Below the pieces are notes generated by a model. The model saw only the letters and a program-made list of their open reading frames with translations. It made no database searches and was not told the origin of the DNA. DNA of 21,950 nt from DASSUC01 sp035649895 (GTDB lineage: Bacteria > Actinomycetota > Actinomycetes > Mycobacteriales > Micromonosporaceae). The stretch's first letter is position 1. Every line of letters starts with the position of its first letter. Below are positions 21,084 through 21,950 of the stretch, piece by piece. Position numbers and translations under genes: made by a program. The stretch spans positions 1 through 21,950 of the forward strand of contig DASRIS010000170.1 of the NCBI GenBank assembly GCA_035649895.1, written 5' to 3'.

Positions 21084-21950
21084 TCAGGTCGCCTCCGGCG
21101 TGGCGGCGTCAACCAGCTCGCGGGTGGCGAGCCGCTGCAGCTTGCCGCTGGTGGTGCGCGGGATGGAGCGCGGCGGCAGCAGGTGGACGCGCAGGCTGGA
21201 CAGCCCGGTGGCGCGGCGCACCTCGGTGGCGATGTCGGCGGCGAGGCGGCCCCGGTCGCCCGGCTCGGTGAGGGGCGTCTCCGCGGCCAGCACCATCGTC
21301 TCCCCCTCCCCGGTGAAGGCCACGCACCTGCGCCGGTAGACCCCTGTCATGGCGCGGACCACGTCCTCCACGTCCTCGGGGTGGTAGTTGACGCCGCGGA
21401 CAATGATCATCTCCTTGAGCCGCCCGGTCAGGAACAGCTCGCCGTGGCGCAGGTAGCCGAGGTCTCCGGTGCGGAGCCAGCCGTCGTCGGCGGAGGGCTG
21501 GGACCCGGAGGGGTCGTCGGTCAGGTAGCCCGCGGTCACCGACGCACCGCGGATCTGCACCTCGCCGACCCGCTCGTCGGCCAGGACCGCGCCGGTGGCC
21601 ACGTCGGTGATGCGCAGCGCCATCCCGGACACCGCATGGCCCAGCCCGATCAGGCTCCTGACCCGGCCGCCCGAGCCGGCGGCGGGCGCCACGACCCCCT
21701 CCCGCGCCAGCCGCTCGGCGTCCACCCGGTCGAACACCGGACCCCGGTCGAGCGGGGGCAGGGTCACCGCCAGCGTCGCCTCGGCCAGGCCGTACGCCGC
21801 AAGCATCGCCTCCGGACGGAACCCGGCGGGCGCGAACCGGTCCAGGAAGGACGTGACGGACTCCTCGGCCACCGTCTCTGACCCGTTCAGCGCCACCCGC
21901 CAGCAGCTCAGGTCCAGCGTTGCCGCCTCGTCCGGCCGGACCGCGCCCAG
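21084..21950 (-). CDS. Fatty acyl-AMP ligase (FAAL), C-terminal part, cut by the right edge
   Basis: The frame is open from the window edge to the TGA at 21084 (288 codons visible). It begins LGAVRPDEAATLDLSCWRVA, the usual FAAL mid-region. Adenylation motifs seen in order: AAYGLAEATLAV, DDGWLRTGDLGYL, GRLKEMIIVRGVNYHPEDVE and the C-terminal TTSGKLQR with the catalytic lysine. YGLAEATL and RGVNYHPEDVE are typical of FAALs as opposed to CoA ligases. These enzymes activate a free fatty acid as acyl-AMP and load it onto an ACP. As the first visible gene of the operon it presumably primes the ACP at 19394-19663. The N-terminal half lies outside the window; the GTG at 21896 is internal and not the start. 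Confidence 0.93.
   Translation of the reverse strand: MGAVRPDEAATLDLSCWRVALNGSETVAEESVTSFLDRFAPAGFRPEAMLAAYGLAEATLAVTLPPLDRGPVFDRVDAERLAREGVVAPAAGSGGRVRSLIGLGHAVSGMALRITDVATGAVLADERVGEVQIRGASVTAGYLTDDPSGSQPSADDGWLRTGDLGYLRHGELFLTGRLKEMIIVRGVNYHPEDVEDVVRAMTGVYRRRCVAFTGEGETMVLAAETPLTEPGDRGRLAADIATEVRRATGLSSLRVHLLPPRSIPRTTSGKLQRLATRELVDAATPEAT

Noticed and set aside
20058..21881. A 607-codon open frame on the plus strand opposite the FAAL and diiron genes
   Set aside because: The composition is of shadow type (Gly/Arg/His/Val/Leu-rich, no motifs), and the minus strand carries well-supported enzymes.

Overview
The window is about 72% GC by eye, uses GTG starts freely, has strong purine-rich ribosome binding sites, and joins many genes by ATGA or GTGA overlaps. 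This fits a high-GC actinomycete; a Micromonosporaceae member is a reasonable guess, but the sequence does not prove it. No tRNA, rRNA, CRISPR array, transposase or transcriptional regulator gene was found.

Left third (1-3138): the N-terminus of an unknown minus-strand gene runs off the left edge. It is followed by larE (minus) and, divergently from a 33-bp gap, larB-larC (plus). LarB, LarC and LarE together build the nickel-pincer nucleotide (NPN) cofactor of lactate racemase (LarA)-type enzymes. No ordinary larA is present.

Middle (3238-10775, all plus): a PAP2/Aur1-type membrane phosphatase or phosphotransferase; a fusion of a fatty-acyl-reductase-like SDR with a HAD phosphatase; a zinc-dependent dehydrogenase; a long, divergent LarA-family (DUF2088) protein; and a PlsC-type acyltransferase. 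The last four are tightly spaced and look like one operon. The LarA-like protein keeps the residues expected to carry NPN-nickel but appears to lack one catalytic histidine. It is the obvious client of LarB/C/E, so this half may encode an NPN-dependent step in an undescribed lipid or lipid-alcohol pathway.

Right half (10816-21950, mostly minus): an unknown 208-aa protein, a 14-TM drug-type exporter, a FabF-like ketosynthase and an acyl carrier protein (ACP). A 421-bp regulatory gap separates these from a plus-strand MaoC/HadA-like dehydratase. An amidohydrolase-fold/alpha-beta hydrolase pair follows. Last comes an operon reading, in transcription order, fatty acyl-AMP ligase (FAAL, cut by the right edge), diiron desaturase-like protein, hotdog thioesterase, ACP, CMAS-like methyltransferase and acyl-ACP desaturase. 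This is a FAAL-primed, ACP-bound fatty acyl pathway with desaturation and methylation, of the kind found in lipid or polyketide natural-product clusters.

A near-identical 15-16-bp motif occurs upstream of the plus-strand reductase operon (4608-4622) and of the ketosynthase (14510-14525). This hints that the two halves may be co-regulated as one gene cluster. The product is not recognised.
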